A stretch of DNA of 64,000 nt from Saccharopolyspora rosea (GTDB lineage: Bacteria; Actinomycetota; Actinomycetes; Mycobacteriales; Pseudonocardiaceae), in assembly GCF_025643595.1 (NCBI RefSeq), contig NZ_CP102826.1, positions 4,588,001 through 4,652,000 of the forward strand, in the 5' to 3' direction. A program made the position numbers and the translations under genes. The notes under the pieces were generated by a model. It had not been told where the DNA came from. It saw nothing but the letters and a program-made list of their open reading frames with translations, and made no database searches. Below, piece after piece: positions 31,423 through 41,599 of the stretch (positions within the stretch are counted from its first letter, which is position 1; each line of letters opens with the position of its first letter).

Positions 31423-32622
31423 GTGTCGGTGCGTGAGGATGCCCGGAGCCTGCACGGTGATCTCGTCGAACTGCGGCACGCGCTGCACACCGAACCGGAG
31501 ATCGGCCTGGACCTGCCGCGCACGCAGGAGAAGGTGCTGGCGGCGTTGGACGGGCTGGGACTGGAGATCTCGACCGGTGACCGGCTCAGCTCGGTGACCG
31601 GTGTGCTGCGCGGCGACCGCCCCGGCCCCACCGTGCTGCTGCGCGGCGACATGGACGCCCTGCCCGTCGGCGAACGCACCGGGCTGGACTTCGCCTCGCG
31701 GGCCGAGGACCGGATGCACGCGTGCGGCCACGACCTGCACACCGCGATGCTCGTCGGGGCCGCCCGGCTGCTGTCGGCCCGGCGCGCCGAACTCGCCGGG
31801 ACCGTGGTCCTGATGTTCCAGCCCGGTGAGGAGGGCTACGACGGTGCCGGGCACATGATCGGCGAAGGCGTGCTGGAGGCGGCCGGGGAACGCCCGGTGG
31901 CCGCGTACGCGCTGCACGTCTCCTCCGCCATGCACCGCTGCGGGACGTTCACGACCCGGCGCGGACCCGCCCTGGCGGCCTCGGACGTGCTGCGGGTGAC
32001 CGTGCGGGGAGCCGGTGGGCACGGTTCCGCGCCGTACCGGGCCAAGGACCCGATCCCGGCCGCCTGCGAGATGGTCACGGCGCTGCAGACCTTCGTGACC
32101 CGCTCCATCGACCCGTTCGATCCCGTGGTGATCAGCGTCGGCACCTTCCACGCGGGCACCATCTGCAACGTGATCCCCGACGAGGCGCACTTCGAGGCGA
32201 CGGTGCGGTCGTTCTCGGCCGGCTCGCACGCGCGCGTCAAGGACGGCGCGGTCCGCGTCTGCCGGGACATCGCCTCCGCGCACGGTCTGACCGCCGACGT
32301 CGAGTTCGTCGAGCAGTACCCGGTGACCGTCAACCACGACGCGGAGGCCGAGTTCCTCGCCGACGTGGTGGCCGAGGTGCACGGCGAGGAACGCTTCCAG
32401 TGGGCGCCGCGTCCGGTCGCCGGTGCCGAGGACTTCTCCCGGGTCCTGGAGGAGGTGCCCGGCGCGTTCGCCTTCCTCGGGGCCTGCCCGCCGGACCGGG
32501 ACTTCGAGCAGGCGCCGTACAACCACTCGCCGCTGGCGGTGTTCGACGATTCGGTCCTCGGCGACGGCGCCGCGCTGCACGCCGAACTCGCGCTGCGCCG
32601 ACTGGCCGCCGAAACCGCCTGA
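31423..32622 (+). CDS. M20-family amidohydrolase/peptidase
   Basis: A 399-residue metalloenzyme; GTG 31423 follows GGGAGG. Motifs: GDMDALPVGE, HACGHDLHTAMLVGAA (metal ligands, residues 99-107), FQPGEEGYDGAGHMI (catalytic Glu pair), and a dimerisation domain from about 185 (ASDVLRVTVRGAGGHGSAPY). The family hydrolyses N-acyl amino acids such as hippurate or IAA conjugates. It is upstream of the Pup operon on the same strand with a 142-base gap that holds its own promoter candidate, so functional linkage is possible but not shown. Confidence 0.9.
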   Translation: MSVREDARSLHGDLVELRHALHTEPEIGLDLPRTQEKVLAALDGLGLEISTGDRLSSVTGVLRGDRPGPTVLLRGDMDALPVGERTGLDFASRAEDRMHACGHDLHTAMLVGAARLLSARRAELAGTVVLMFQPGEEGYDGAGHMIGEGVLEAAGERPVAAYALHVSSAMHRCGTFTTRRGPALAASDVLRVTVRGAGGHGSAPYRAKDPIPAACEMVTALQTFVTRSIDPFDPVVISVGTFHAGTICNVIPDEAHFEATVRSFSAGSHARVKDGAVRVCRDIASAHGLTADVEFVEQYPVTVNHDAEAEFLADVVAEVHGEERFQWAPRPVAGAEDFSRVLEEVPGAFAFLGACPPDRDFEQAPYNHSPLAVFDDSVLGDGAALHAELALRRLAAETA

Positions 32623-32698
32623 ACGCGCCGCCGCGGCCGTCGTCGAAACGCCCGGACCTCGCGCGCGGCGGCGCTCCTGGGGTGCCCGCGCCGATCGG

Positions 32699-32724
32699 GT
32701 TTCCCCGCCCCCACCGGCGGGGTA
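32699..32724 (+). promoter_or_regulatory. Candidate general-stress (SigB/SigF-type) promoter for the Pup operon
   Basis: GTTT (32699-32702) and GGGTA (32720-32724) are separated by 17 bases, close to the GTTT-N14-17-GGGTA pattern of actinobacterial SigB/SigF promoters. A 7-bp CCCCGCC/GGCGGGG repeat overlaps it, so part of the match could be a weak terminator of the M20 gene instead. It ends 41 bases before pup. Confidence 0.4.
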
Positions 32725-32764
32725 GGGCCCGGGGGACGCACAACCGATCGGCAGGAGTGCCCAC

Positions 32765-32956
32765 ATGCGCCAGGACAGGACGCAACGGCCACCGGACCAC
32801 GACGAGGACGAGCAGGGCGCACCAGGAACCGGTGGCCAGGACCGCCGGGCGAAGCTCAACGAGGACACCGAAGCCACCCTGGACGAGATCGACGACGTCC
32901 TGGAGGACAACGCTGCGGACTTCGTCCGCGCCTACGTCCAGAAGGGCGGCCAGTGA
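32765..32956 (+). CDS. pup: Prokaryotic ubiquitin-like protein Pup
   Basis: A 63-residue protein with the full Pup signature: a disordered acidic N-terminus (PPDHDEDEQGAPGTGGQ), the central segment RRAKLNEDTEATLDEIDDVLED, and the strictly conserved C-terminus NAADFVRAYVQKGGQ. Canonical Pup ends GGQ or GGE; the Gln must be deamidated by Dop before PafA links it to lysines. GGCAGGAG precedes the ATG. Unusually, dop, prcBA and pafA are not beside it; instead an ATP-grasp gene starts 6 bases later. It is either a relocated sole Pup or, more likely, a second copy with its own ligase-like partner. Confidence 0.93.
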   Translation: MRQDRTQRPPDHDEDEQGAPGTGGQDRRAKLNEDTEATLDEIDDVLEDNAADFVRAYVQKGGQ

Positions 32957-32962
32957 GGCACG

Positions 32963-34240
32963 GTGACCGGCCGGACCGCGAACGTGTTCGTGCTGGGGCT
33001 CGATGACCGCAACCTCGGGCTCCTGCGCTCGTTGCGGCACGCCCCCGAGTACCGGTTCCACCGCCTGCTGACGCGTGCGGAGCTCATGCACGGCGAGGTG
33101 GACCTGCCGCGCCTGGTGGACGCGGCGGAGCGGGAGCTGGCCGACTTCACCGGAGCGGTCGACGCGATCGTCGGCTACTGGGACTTCCCGGTCAGCTCCA
33201 TGGTTCCGCTGCTGTGCGAGCGGCGCGGGCTGCCCTCGCCCGGGCTGCGGGCGGTCGTGACGTGCGAGCACAAGTACTGGTCCCGGCTCGAACAGCAGCG
33301 GGTCACCGACGCGCACCCGGCGTTCGCGCTGGTCGACCTGGACGCCACCGGACCGCCGCCGGGAGTGGGGTTCCCGATGTGGCTCAAGCCGGTCAAGTCC
33401 TACTCCTCGGCGCTGGCGTTCCGGGTGGGCACGCCCGAGGAGTTCGACCGGGCCGTGGCGGACATCCGCGAGGGCGTCGGCGCGGTCGCGAGCGCCTTCG
33501 ACTTCCTGCTCTCGCTGGTCGACGTGCCGCCCGAGGTCGCCGAAGCGGGAGGCCGGTCCTGCCTGGCCGAGGAGGCGGTCGCGGGCAGGCAGATCACCGC
33601 CGAGGGCTACTGCCACCGGGGCGAACCGGAGGTGTACGGCCTGGTCGACTCGGTCTGCTACCCCGATTCCCCGAGCTTCCTGCGCTACCAGTACCCGTCC
33701 GCGCTGCCCGCCGGGGTCGACGAGCGGATCGGTGACATCGCCACCCGCGTGATCCGCCGGATCGGGTTGCGGGACTGCACCTTCGACATCGAGTTCTTCT
33801 GGGACGACGAGCACGACGTGCTCAACGTCCTGGAGATCAATCCCCGGCTGTCCCAGTCGCACGCCCCGCTGTTCGACTTCGTCGACGGCACCCCGCACCA
33901 CGAGTGCATGGTCCGGCTGGCGCTGGGCGAACGTCCGGACATGCCGCACCGCCGGGGTCCGCACCGGGTCGCGGCGAAGTGGTTCCTGCGGACGTTCACC
34001 GACGCGGTCGTGCGCGGCGTGCCCGCCGAGGCCGACATCGCCCGGGTCGAGCGGGAGGTGCCCGGCGCCATCGTGGACGTCGTCGCCGAGCCGGGCCGCC
34101 GCCTGTCCGACCTGCCGGGCCAGGACAGCTACAGCTACGAACTGGCCGCCGTCTACCTGGGCGGCCGCGACGAGGAGGACCTCACCGCGAAGTACCGCAG
34201 GTGCGTCGAGCTGCTGCCGTTCGACCTGGAGGCCCGCTGA
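32963..34240 (+). CDS. ATP-grasp domain protein coupled to Pup
   Basis: A 425-residue protein. The N-terminal domain (VFVLGLDDRNLGLLRSLRHA) is Rossmann-like. The ATP-grasp part has the lysine motif PMWLKPVKSYSSALAFRV, the adenine region SCLAEEAVAGRQITAEGY and the Mg-binding strand DIEFFWDDEHDVLNVLEINPR (Glu/Asn near 289-292). ATP-grasp enzymes activate a carboxylate as acyl-phosphate and join it to an amine or thiol. The GAGG ribosome site overlaps the pup stop codon, so both are translationally coupled. A ligase acting on Pup or on a small amino-acid substrate is plausible. It is unrelated in sequence to PafA (glutamine-synthetase fold). Confidence 0.85.
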   Translation: MTGRTANVFVLGLDDRNLGLLRSLRHAPEYRFHRLLTRAELMHGEVDLPRLVDAAERELADFTGAVDAIVGYWDFPVSSMVPLLCERRGLPSPGLRAVVTCEHKYWSRLEQQRVTDAHPAFALVDLDATGPPPGVGFPMWLKPVKSYSSALAFRVGTPEEFDRAVADIREGVGAVASAFDFLLSLVDVPPEVAEAGGRSCLAEEAVAGRQITAEGYCHRGEPEVYGLVDSVCYPDSPSFLRYQYPSALPAGVDERIGDIATRVIRRIGLRDCTFDIEFFWDDEHDVLNVLEINPRLSQSHAPLFDFVDGTPHHECMVRLALGERPDMPHRRGPHRVAAKWFLRTFTDAVVRGVPAEADIARVEREVPGAIVDVVAEPGRRLSDLPGQDSYSYELAAVYLGGRDEEDLTAKYRRCVELLPFDLEAR

Positions 34241-36258
34241 TGCGCACCCGCAACTCGCTGCCGCACGGCGTGAAGGAGGAGCAGCAGGTCTGGATCCCGC
34301 TCGGCGACGGCACCCGCCTGGCGGCGCGGGTGTGGCGGCCCACCTCCTCGGACACCGAACCGGTCCCGGCGATCGTCGAGTACCTCCCGTACCGCAAGCG
34401 CGACCTGACCGCGCTGCGCGACTCGATCAACCACCCCTACCTGGCCGGGCACGGGTACGGCTGCGTGCGCGTCGACCTGCGCGGCAGCGGCGACTCCGAC
34501 GGGCTGCTCACCGACGAGTACCTGGACCAGGAACTCGACGACGGCGTGGCGGTCCTGGAATGGCTGGCACGGCAGCCCTGGTGCACCGGTCGCACCGGGA
34601 TGATGGGCATCTCCTGGGGCGGTTTCAACGCGCTGCAGATCGCCGCGCGCCGCCCGCCGAGCCTCGGCGCGGTCGCGGTGCTCAGCTGCAGCGACGACCG
34701 CTACGCCGACGACGTGCACTACATGGGCGGCTGCCTGCTCAGCGACAACCTGTCGTGGGCGTCGACGATGTTCGCCTACAACACCTGTCCGCCGGACCCC
34801 GAGATCACCGGGGACGACTGGCGGGAGCGGTGGCGGCACCGGCTGGCGGGCAGCGGCCTGTGGCTGGAGACCTGGTTGCGCCACCAGCGGCGCGACGACT
34901 ACTGGCAGCACGGCTCGGTCTGCGAGGACTACCGGGACGTCGGCTGCCCGGTGCTCGCGGTCAGCGGCTGGGCGGACGGTTACTCGAACGCGGTGTTCCG
35001 CCTGATGCAGCACCTGGAGGTGCCGCGGCGCGGGCTGATCGGGCCGTGGTCGCACAAGTACCCGCACCTGGGTCGGCCGGGACCGGCGATCGGGTTCCTG
35101 CAGGAACTCGTGCGCTGGTGGGACCACTGGCTCAAGGACGTCGACAACGGGGTCATGGACGCGCCGATGCTGTGCACCTGGATGCAGGAGAGCGTGCCGC
35201 CGTCGACGGCCTACGACGAACGGCCGGGCCGGTGGGTCGGCGAGCCGTCGTGGCCCTCACCGCACGTCGAACGGGTGCGGCACCCGTTGGGCACCAACCG
35301 GATCGGCCGTGCGGACGAGCGGCCCGAGTCGCGCCCGCTGTCGGTGAAGTCGCCGCTGTCGGTCGGCCAGTTCGCGGGCAAGTGGTGCTCCTACAACGCC
35401 CCGCCCGACCTGCCCTACGACCAACGCGAGGAGGACGGCGGCTCGCTGGTGTTCAACACGGCACCGCTGACCGAGCGCTGCGAGATCCTGGGCTCACCGG
35501 TCGCGGAGATCTGCCTGGAGGCGGACCGCCCGGTGGCGATGCTCGCCGCCCGACTGTCCGATGTGGACGGCGATGGGCGGGCCACCCGGGTCACCTACGG
35601 CCTGCTCAACCTGACGCACCGCGACGGGCACGCCGAACCCCGCCCGCTGGAACCCGGCAGGCGGTACGCGGTGCGCGTGCAGCTCAACGGCGTGGCGCAG
35701 GCTTTCCCGGCCGGGCACCAGATCCGACTGGCACTGTCCACTTCGTACTGGCCGCTGGCCTGGCCACCCCCGGAACCGGTGCGCCTGACGGTGCACCCGG
35801 ACGCCAGCGCGCTGATCCTGCCGGTGCGCTCCCCGGACGTTCGGCAGGAGCCGATCACCTTCGCCGAGCCGGAGGGCACCGCCCCGGTGCGCAGCAGCCA
35901 ACTCCGCCCCGGTGACCAGCGGTGGACCGTCAGCCGGGACCTCGTCGACTACGAGTCCGCCCTGGAGGTGATCAAGGACCTGGGCGTGGTGCGCCTCGAC
36001 GACATCGATCTGGCCGTCTCCCGCCACGCCCACGAGCGCTACTCGTGGGTCGCCGACGACTTCGACTCGGTCCGCGGCGCGATCACCTGGCACATGCGCT
36101 TCAGCCGCGGCGACTGGTCGGTGCACACCGTCACCCGCACCACGCTGACGTCGACGCCCACCGACTTCGTGCTGCACGCCGAACTCGACGCCTACGAATC
36201 CGGGGAACGCGTCTACTCCCGCAACTGGAACCACACCATCCCGCGCGACCACGTGTGA
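34240..36258 (+). CDS. CocE/NonD (S15) alpha/beta-hydrolase
   Basis: A 672-residue hydrolase whose ATG overlaps the ATP-grasp stop (TGATG). Catalytic residues are visible: Ser near 124 in GISWGGFNAL, Asp near 245 in SGWADGYSNAV and His near 271 in GPWSHKYPH. The C-terminal X-Pro-dipeptidyl-peptidase beta domain (SLVFNTAPLTERCEILG to the LALSTSYWPLAWP region) is complete. An additional tail of about 100 residues (WTVSRDLVDYESALEV onward, ending YSRNWNHTIP) is not part of classical S15 enzymes. The family cleaves esters or X-Pro amides. In this operon it could reverse or follow the ATP-grasp reaction. Confidence 0.88.
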   Translation: MRTRNSLPHGVKEEQQVWIPLGDGTRLAARVWRPTSSDTEPVPAIVEYLPYRKRDLTALRDSINHPYLAGHGYGCVRVDLRGSGDSDGLLTDEYLDQELDDGVAVLEWLARQPWCTGRTGMMGISWGGFNALQIAARRPPSLGAVAVLSCSDDRYADDVHYMGGCLLSDNLSWASTMFAYNTCPPDPEITGDDWRERWRHRLAGSGLWLETWLRHQRRDDYWQHGSVCEDYRDVGCPVLAVSGWADGYSNAVFRLMQHLEVPRRGLIGPWSHKYPHLGRPGPAIGFLQELVRWWDHWLKDVDNGVMDAPMLCTWMQESVPPSTAYDERPGRWVGEPSWPSPHVERVRHPLGTNRIGRADERPESRPLSVKSPLSVGQFAGKWCSYNAPPDLPYDQREEDGGSLVFNTAPLTERCEILGSPVAEICLEADRPVAMLAARLSDVDGDGRATRVTYGLLNLTHRDGHAEPRPLEPGRRYAVRVQLNGVAQAFPAGHQIRLALSTSYWPLAWPPPEPVRLTVHPDASALILPVRSPDVRQEPITFAEPEGTAPVRSSQLRPGDQRWTVSRDLVDYESALEVIKDLGVVRLDDIDLAVSRHAHERYSWVADDFDSVRGAITWHMRFSRGDWSVHTVTRTTLTSTPTDFVLHAELDAYESGERVYSRNWNHTIPRDHV

Positions 36259-36280
36259 GGCCGCTCGGCGCCGGATGCGC

Positions 36281-36311
36281 GGGGTCCCGGTTTCGCCGGA
36301 ACCGGGACCCC
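36281..36311. terminator. Bidirectional terminator between CocE-like gene and iolA
   Basis: GGGGTCCCGGTT (36281-36292) and AACCGGGACCCC (36300-36311) form a perfect 12-bp stem in the 59-base gap between convergent genes. Confidence 0.8.
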
Positions 36312-36317
36312 TTCCGG

Positions 36318-37811
<1,494 letters not shown>

Positions 37812-37852
37812 GGTAAACGCCCTTCGCGCTCGATGGTCCGAAGTAGACGGTG

Positions 37853-39715
37853 TCACAGGTGGTGCCGCTGCCCTCGCGCGTGTTCCTCGTACTGCTCGCG
37901 GGCTCGACGGGTGCTCTCCCGCGTCGAGACCTCGGCGACCGGCACGTCCCACCACGCCTCGGGCGGGAGCTGGGTCTTGGCCGGGTCGGTCTCGACGTAC
38001 ACCGCGGTGGGCCGTTCCGCGGCCCGGGCGGTGCGCAGCGCCTCTCGCAGTTCGCCGACGGTGTCGGCGCGCAGGACCTGCACGCCGAGGCTGCGCGCGT
38101 TGGCCGCCAGGTCCACCGGCAGCGGTTCGCCGGTGAACGTGCCGTCGGCCGCGCGGAACCGGTAGGCGGTGCCGAACCGCTCGCCGCCCACCTTCTCCGA
38201 CAGCCCGCCGATGGAGGCGTAGCCGTGGTTCTGCACCACGACCACGGTGATCTTGACGCCTTCCTGGGCCGCGGTGACCAGCTCGGTCGGCATCATCAGG
38301 TAGGTGCCGTCGCCGACCAGCGCGAACACCTCGCGCGACGGGTCGGCCAACCGGGCGCCGATGGCGGCCGGGATCTCGTAGCCCATGCACGAGTAGCCGT
38401 ACTCGACGTGGTACTGCCGGGCCTCCTTGGCCCGCCACAGCTTGTTGAGGTCCTCCGGCATCGACCCGGCCGCGTTGATGATCACGTCCCGGTCGTCGAG
38501 CACGTCGTCCAGCGCGCCGAGCACCTCGGCCTGCCCGGGGCGTTCCGCGGGGTCGGCGGGACGGGTCACGCGGTCGATCACCGCGGCCCACTCGCGCGCC
38601 CCGGCGCGGTACTCGGCGACGTAGTCCTCGGCCACCCGGTGCCCGGCCAGTTCGCGGTGCAGCGCGGTGAGCGCGGTGCGGGCGTCGCCGACCACCGCGG
38701 TGGCGGCCTGCTTGTGCGCGTCCGCCGAGGTGATGTTGACGTTGACGAACCGCACGTCCGGGTTCGCGAACAACGTGCCGGACGCGGTGGTGAAGTCCGA
38801 GTACCGGGTGCCGACGCCGATGACGAGGTCGGCGGTGCGGGCGATGTCGTCGGACACGGCGGTGCCGGTGTGCCCGATCGACCCCAGCTCGCCGGGGTGG
38901 TCGAAGCGCAGCGAACCGCGCCCGGCCTGCGTCTCGGACACCGGGATGCCGGTGGCCTCGACGAGTTCCCGCAGCGCCTGCTCGGCACCGCTGTGGTGCA
39001 CACCGCCACCGGCGATGATCAGCGGCCGTTCGGCGGCGCGGATGCGCTGCGCGGCCTCGGCGACCGACCGCGGGTCGGGGCCGGGCCGGTGCACGTGCCA
39101 GACGCGTTCGGCGAAGAACTCCGCCGGCCAGTCGTGGGCCTCGGCCTGCACGTCCTGCGGCAGCGCGAGGGTGACCGCCCCGGTCTCCACCGGGTCGGTG
39201 AGCACCCGCATCGCCTCCAGCGCCGACGGGATCAGCGCCTCGGGCCGCCAGATCCGGTCGAAGTACCGCGACACCGGGCGCAGGCAGTCGTTGACCGACA
39301 CGTCCCGCCCGTGCTGGGACTCCAGCTGTTGCAGCACCGGATCGGCCCGCCGGGTGGCGAAGACGTCGCCGGGGAGCAGCAGCACCGGCAGGTGGTTGAT
39401 GGTCGCCAGCGCCGCACCGGTGACCAGGTTCGTCGCTCCCGGTCCGATCGACGTGGTGCACGCGTAGGTCGACAGCCGGTTGCTCTGCCGGGCGTAGCCG
39501 ACGGCGGCGTGCACCATGGCCTGCTCGTTGCGGCCCTGGATGTAGGGCATCTCGCCGTGCTCCAGCAACGCCTGGCCGATCCCGGCGACGTTGCCGTGCC
39601 CGAAGATCCCCCAGCACCCGGCGACCAGCCGTCGCCGCTCCCCGTCTCGTTCGGTGTACTGGTTGGCCAGGAACCGCAGCAGCGCCTGCGCAACGGTCAA
39701 CCGCAACGTGGTCAT
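37853..39715 (-). CDS. iolD: 3D-(3,5/4)-trihydroxycyclohexane-1,2-dione acylhydrolase (IolD)
   Basis: A 620-residue thiamine-diphosphate enzyme with AGGAGGGACG before the ATG. N-terminal PYR domain with catalytic Glu in YIQGRNEQAMVHAAVGYARQ; central Rossmann-like domain (ERPLIIAGGGVHHSGAE); C-terminal TPP domain with the Mg/TPP motif VGDGTYLMMPTELVTAAQEG and QNHGYASIGGLSE. It opens the inositol ring to 5-deoxy-glucuronate. Located between iolB and iolA. Confidence 0.94.
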   Translation of the reverse strand: MTTLRLTVAQALLRFLANQYTERDGERRRLVAGCWGIFGHGNVAGIGQALLEHGEMPYIQGRNEQAMVHAAVGYARQSNRLSTYACTTSIGPGATNLVTGAALATINHLPVLLLPGDVFATRRADPVLQQLESQHGRDVSVNDCLRPVSRYFDRIWRPEALIPSALEAMRVLTDPVETGAVTLALPQDVQAEAHDWPAEFFAERVWHVHRPGPDPRSVAEAAQRIRAAERPLIIAGGGVHHSGAEQALRELVEATGIPVSETQAGRGSLRFDHPGELGSIGHTGTAVSDDIARTADLVIGVGTRYSDFTTASGTLFANPDVRFVNVNITSADAHKQAATAVVGDARTALTALHRELAGHRVAEDYVAEYRAGAREWAAVIDRVTRPADPAERPGQAEVLGALDDVLDDRDVIINAAGSMPEDLNKLWRAKEARQYHVEYGYSCMGYEIPAAIGARLADPSREVFALVGDGTYLMMPTELVTAAQEGVKITVVVVQNHGYASIGGLSEKVGGERFGTAYRFRAADGTFTGEPLPVDLAANARSLGVQVLRADTVGELREALRTARAAERPTAVYVETDPAKTQLPPEAWWDVPVAEVSTRESTRRAREQYEEHARGQRHHL

Positions 39716-39785
39716 CGTCCCTCCTGCTGTGCCGTGCGGGACACCCGCACCCGGTGGGCCCGCGCGGGCGGGCCGGAAGTGCCGT

Positions 39786-40682
39786 TCACCGCGCCTGCGC
39801 GGTGGATTCGCCTGCGGTGTAGAACGGCAGCCTCGGGTCGACCTCCTGCTCGTCCCAGGTCCCGCGCACCCACGCGTGCGCGGGGTCGTCGCAGATCAGC
39901 CACGCGCGGTCGGGCGACGGACCGGCCATCACGTTCAGGTAGTACATGTCGTAGCCGGGCACGGCCATCGAGGGCCCGTGCCAGCCGTCCGGGATCAGCA
40001 CCACGTCACCGCTGCGGACCTCGGCGAGCACGTCGGTGGTCCGGTCCGGGCCGGACGGGTAGACGCGCTGGTAGCCGATGCCGGGCGTGCCGTGCGAGTC
40101 GGCGATCTCGAAGTAGTAGATCTCCTCCAGCTGGGACTCGCCCTCGCGTTCCACGTCGTGCTTGTGCGGCGGGAACGACGACCAGTTGCCCGCCGGGGTG
40201 AGCACCTCGACGGCGATCAGCCGGTCCGCCTCGAAGACGTGCGCCGCACCGAAGTTGTTCACCTGGCGGCTGGCCTGCCCCGCACCGCGCAGCTCCACCG
40301 GCACGCCGGAGGCCGGGCCGTACCGCGCGGGCAGCCGGTTCTCGCACCTCGCGCCGGTCAGCGCGAACCGGCCGCCCGACTCGCTGGAGATCCGCACCTG
40401 CGCGTCCCGGGGCACGTAGGCGAAGTCGGTGACCCCGGAGAACACGTTCCGGCGCCCGGTCAGCTCGAACGTGCTGCCGTCGCACTCGACCGCGCAGCCG
40501 CCGGACAGCGGCAGCACGATCCATTCGCTGTCCTGAGTGGACATCCGGTGGTCCTGCCCGGCGGCGAGTTCGAGCACCCGCAGCGACGAGTAGCCCCACC
40601 CCGCCGACTCCGGGTCGACGTGGGTCGAGTACCCGTCGCGCGCCGTCGTCCCCGCGGGGCGGTACAAGCGCTTGTCCGTCAA
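39786..40682 (-). CDS. iolB: 5-deoxy-glucuronate isomerase (IolB)
   Basis: A cupin-fold isomerase of 298 residues from a TTG at 40682, which has AAGGAG six bases upstream; a GTG at 40703 that overlaps the previous stop (GTGA) is the alternative and adds seven residues. Cupin metal-binding residues are visible in NWSSFPPHKHDVEREGESQLEEIYYFE and in GDVVLIPDGWHGP. It converts 5-deoxy-glucuronate to 2-deoxy-5-keto-gluconate. Confidence 0.92.
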   Translation of the reverse strand: MTDKRLYRPAGTTARDGYSTHVDPESAGWGYSSLRVLELAAGQDHRMSTQDSEWIVLPLSGGCAVECDGSTFELTGRRNVFSGVTDFAYVPRDAQVRISSESGGRFALTGARCENRLPARYGPASGVPVELRGAGQASRQVNNFGAAHVFEADRLIAVEVLTPAGNWSSFPPHKHDVEREGESQLEEIYYFEIADSHGTPGIGYQRVYPSGPDRTTDVLAEVRSGDVVLIPDGWHGPSMAVPGYDMYYLNVMAGPSPDRAWLICDDPAHAWVRGTWDEQEVDPRLPFYTAGESTAQAR

Positions 40683-40699
40683 CGCTGGCTCCTTCGCAC

Positions 40700-41590
40700 T
40701 CACAGCAGGCCGACCGCGGTGTCCACGGCCTTGGCCACATCACCGTCGTGGGGGTACAGCAACGTCCGGCCCACCATCAGGCCGCGGACGTTGGGCAGTT
40801 GCAGCGCCTTGCTCCACCGCTCGAAGGTGGCGTCCGGGTCGGTGGACACGTCACCGCCGAGCAGCACCGCGGGCAGCGTGGTCGCGGCCATCACCGAGCC
40901 GACCCGGTCGACGTCGTCGACCACCGGCACCTTCAGCCAGGTGTAGGCCGAGGTGCCGCCCAGCCCGGAGGCGATCGCGATGGAGCGGGTCACCGCCTCC
41001 ACCGACAGGTCGTTGCGCACCTTGCCGTCCACCCGCCGGGAGATGAACGGTTCGACCATGGTCATCAGACCCCGCGCGGCCATCTCGTTGATCGCGTCCG
41101 CGGTGCCCACCATGGTGTTCAGCGTGCCCGGATCGTCGGTGTCGATGCGCAGCAGCAGCTTGCCGCCGTCCAGGCGCAGCCGTTCGATGTCCTGCGGGCG
41201 GTGGCCGGTGAACCGGTCGTCGAGCTCGAACGACGCCCCGGCCAGCCCGCCGCGGTTCATCGAGCCGATCGCGACCTTGCCCTCCAGAGCACCCATGAGC
41301 AGCAGGTCCTCCAGGACGTCGGCGGTGCCGAGCACACCGTCGACGCCGGGGCGCTCCAGCGCGACGCACAGCCTGCGCAGCAGGTCGGCGCGGTCGGCCA
41401 TGGCCAGCGGGTCACCGCCGGCCGCCAGCGCGCCCCGGGCGGGGTGGTCGGCGGCGACGATCATCAGTTTGCCGCGGGCACCGAGCAGCGGGCGGCGGGC
41501 GCGCCGGGCAGCGGCCTCGGCGACCGCTTCCGGCCTGCTGGCCCGGACCTCGGTCAGGTCGGAGATGCTGAGAGCGGACACGGTTCTCAC
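40700..41590 (-). CDS. Class I-type aldolase (Cgl0158/DeoC-LacD family), IolJ-like role
   Basis: A 296-residue beta/alpha barrel protein: KLMIVAADHPARGAL at strand 1, DGVLGTADVLEDLLL, VAIGSMNRGGLAG, KLLLRIDTDDPGTL, and a C-terminal phosphate-type loop LMVGRTLLYPHDGDVAKAV. Its place between iolC and iolB suggests it cleaves 2-deoxy-5-keto-gluconate-6-phosphate to malonate semialdehyde and dihydroxyacetone phosphate, the IolJ step, since no other iolJ is present. Start: GTG 41590, or GTG 41581 with a weak ribosome site. The enzyme activity is inferred from context. Confidence 0.8.
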   Translation of the reverse strand: MRTVSALSISDLTEVRASRPEAVAEAAARRARRPLLGARGKLMIVAADHPARGALAAGGDPLAMADRADLLRRLCVALERPGVDGVLGTADVLEDLLLMGALEGKVAIGSMNRGGLAGASFELDDRFTGHRPQDIERLRLDGGKLLLRIDTDDPGTLNTMVGTADAINEMAARGLMTMVEPFISRRVDGKVRNDLSVEAVTRSIAIASGLGGTSAYTWLKVPVVDDVDRVGSVMAATTLPAVLLGGDVSTDPDATFERWSKALQLPNVRGLMVGRTLLYPHDGDVAKAVDTAVGLL

Positions 41591-41599
41591 TTTCGACGG

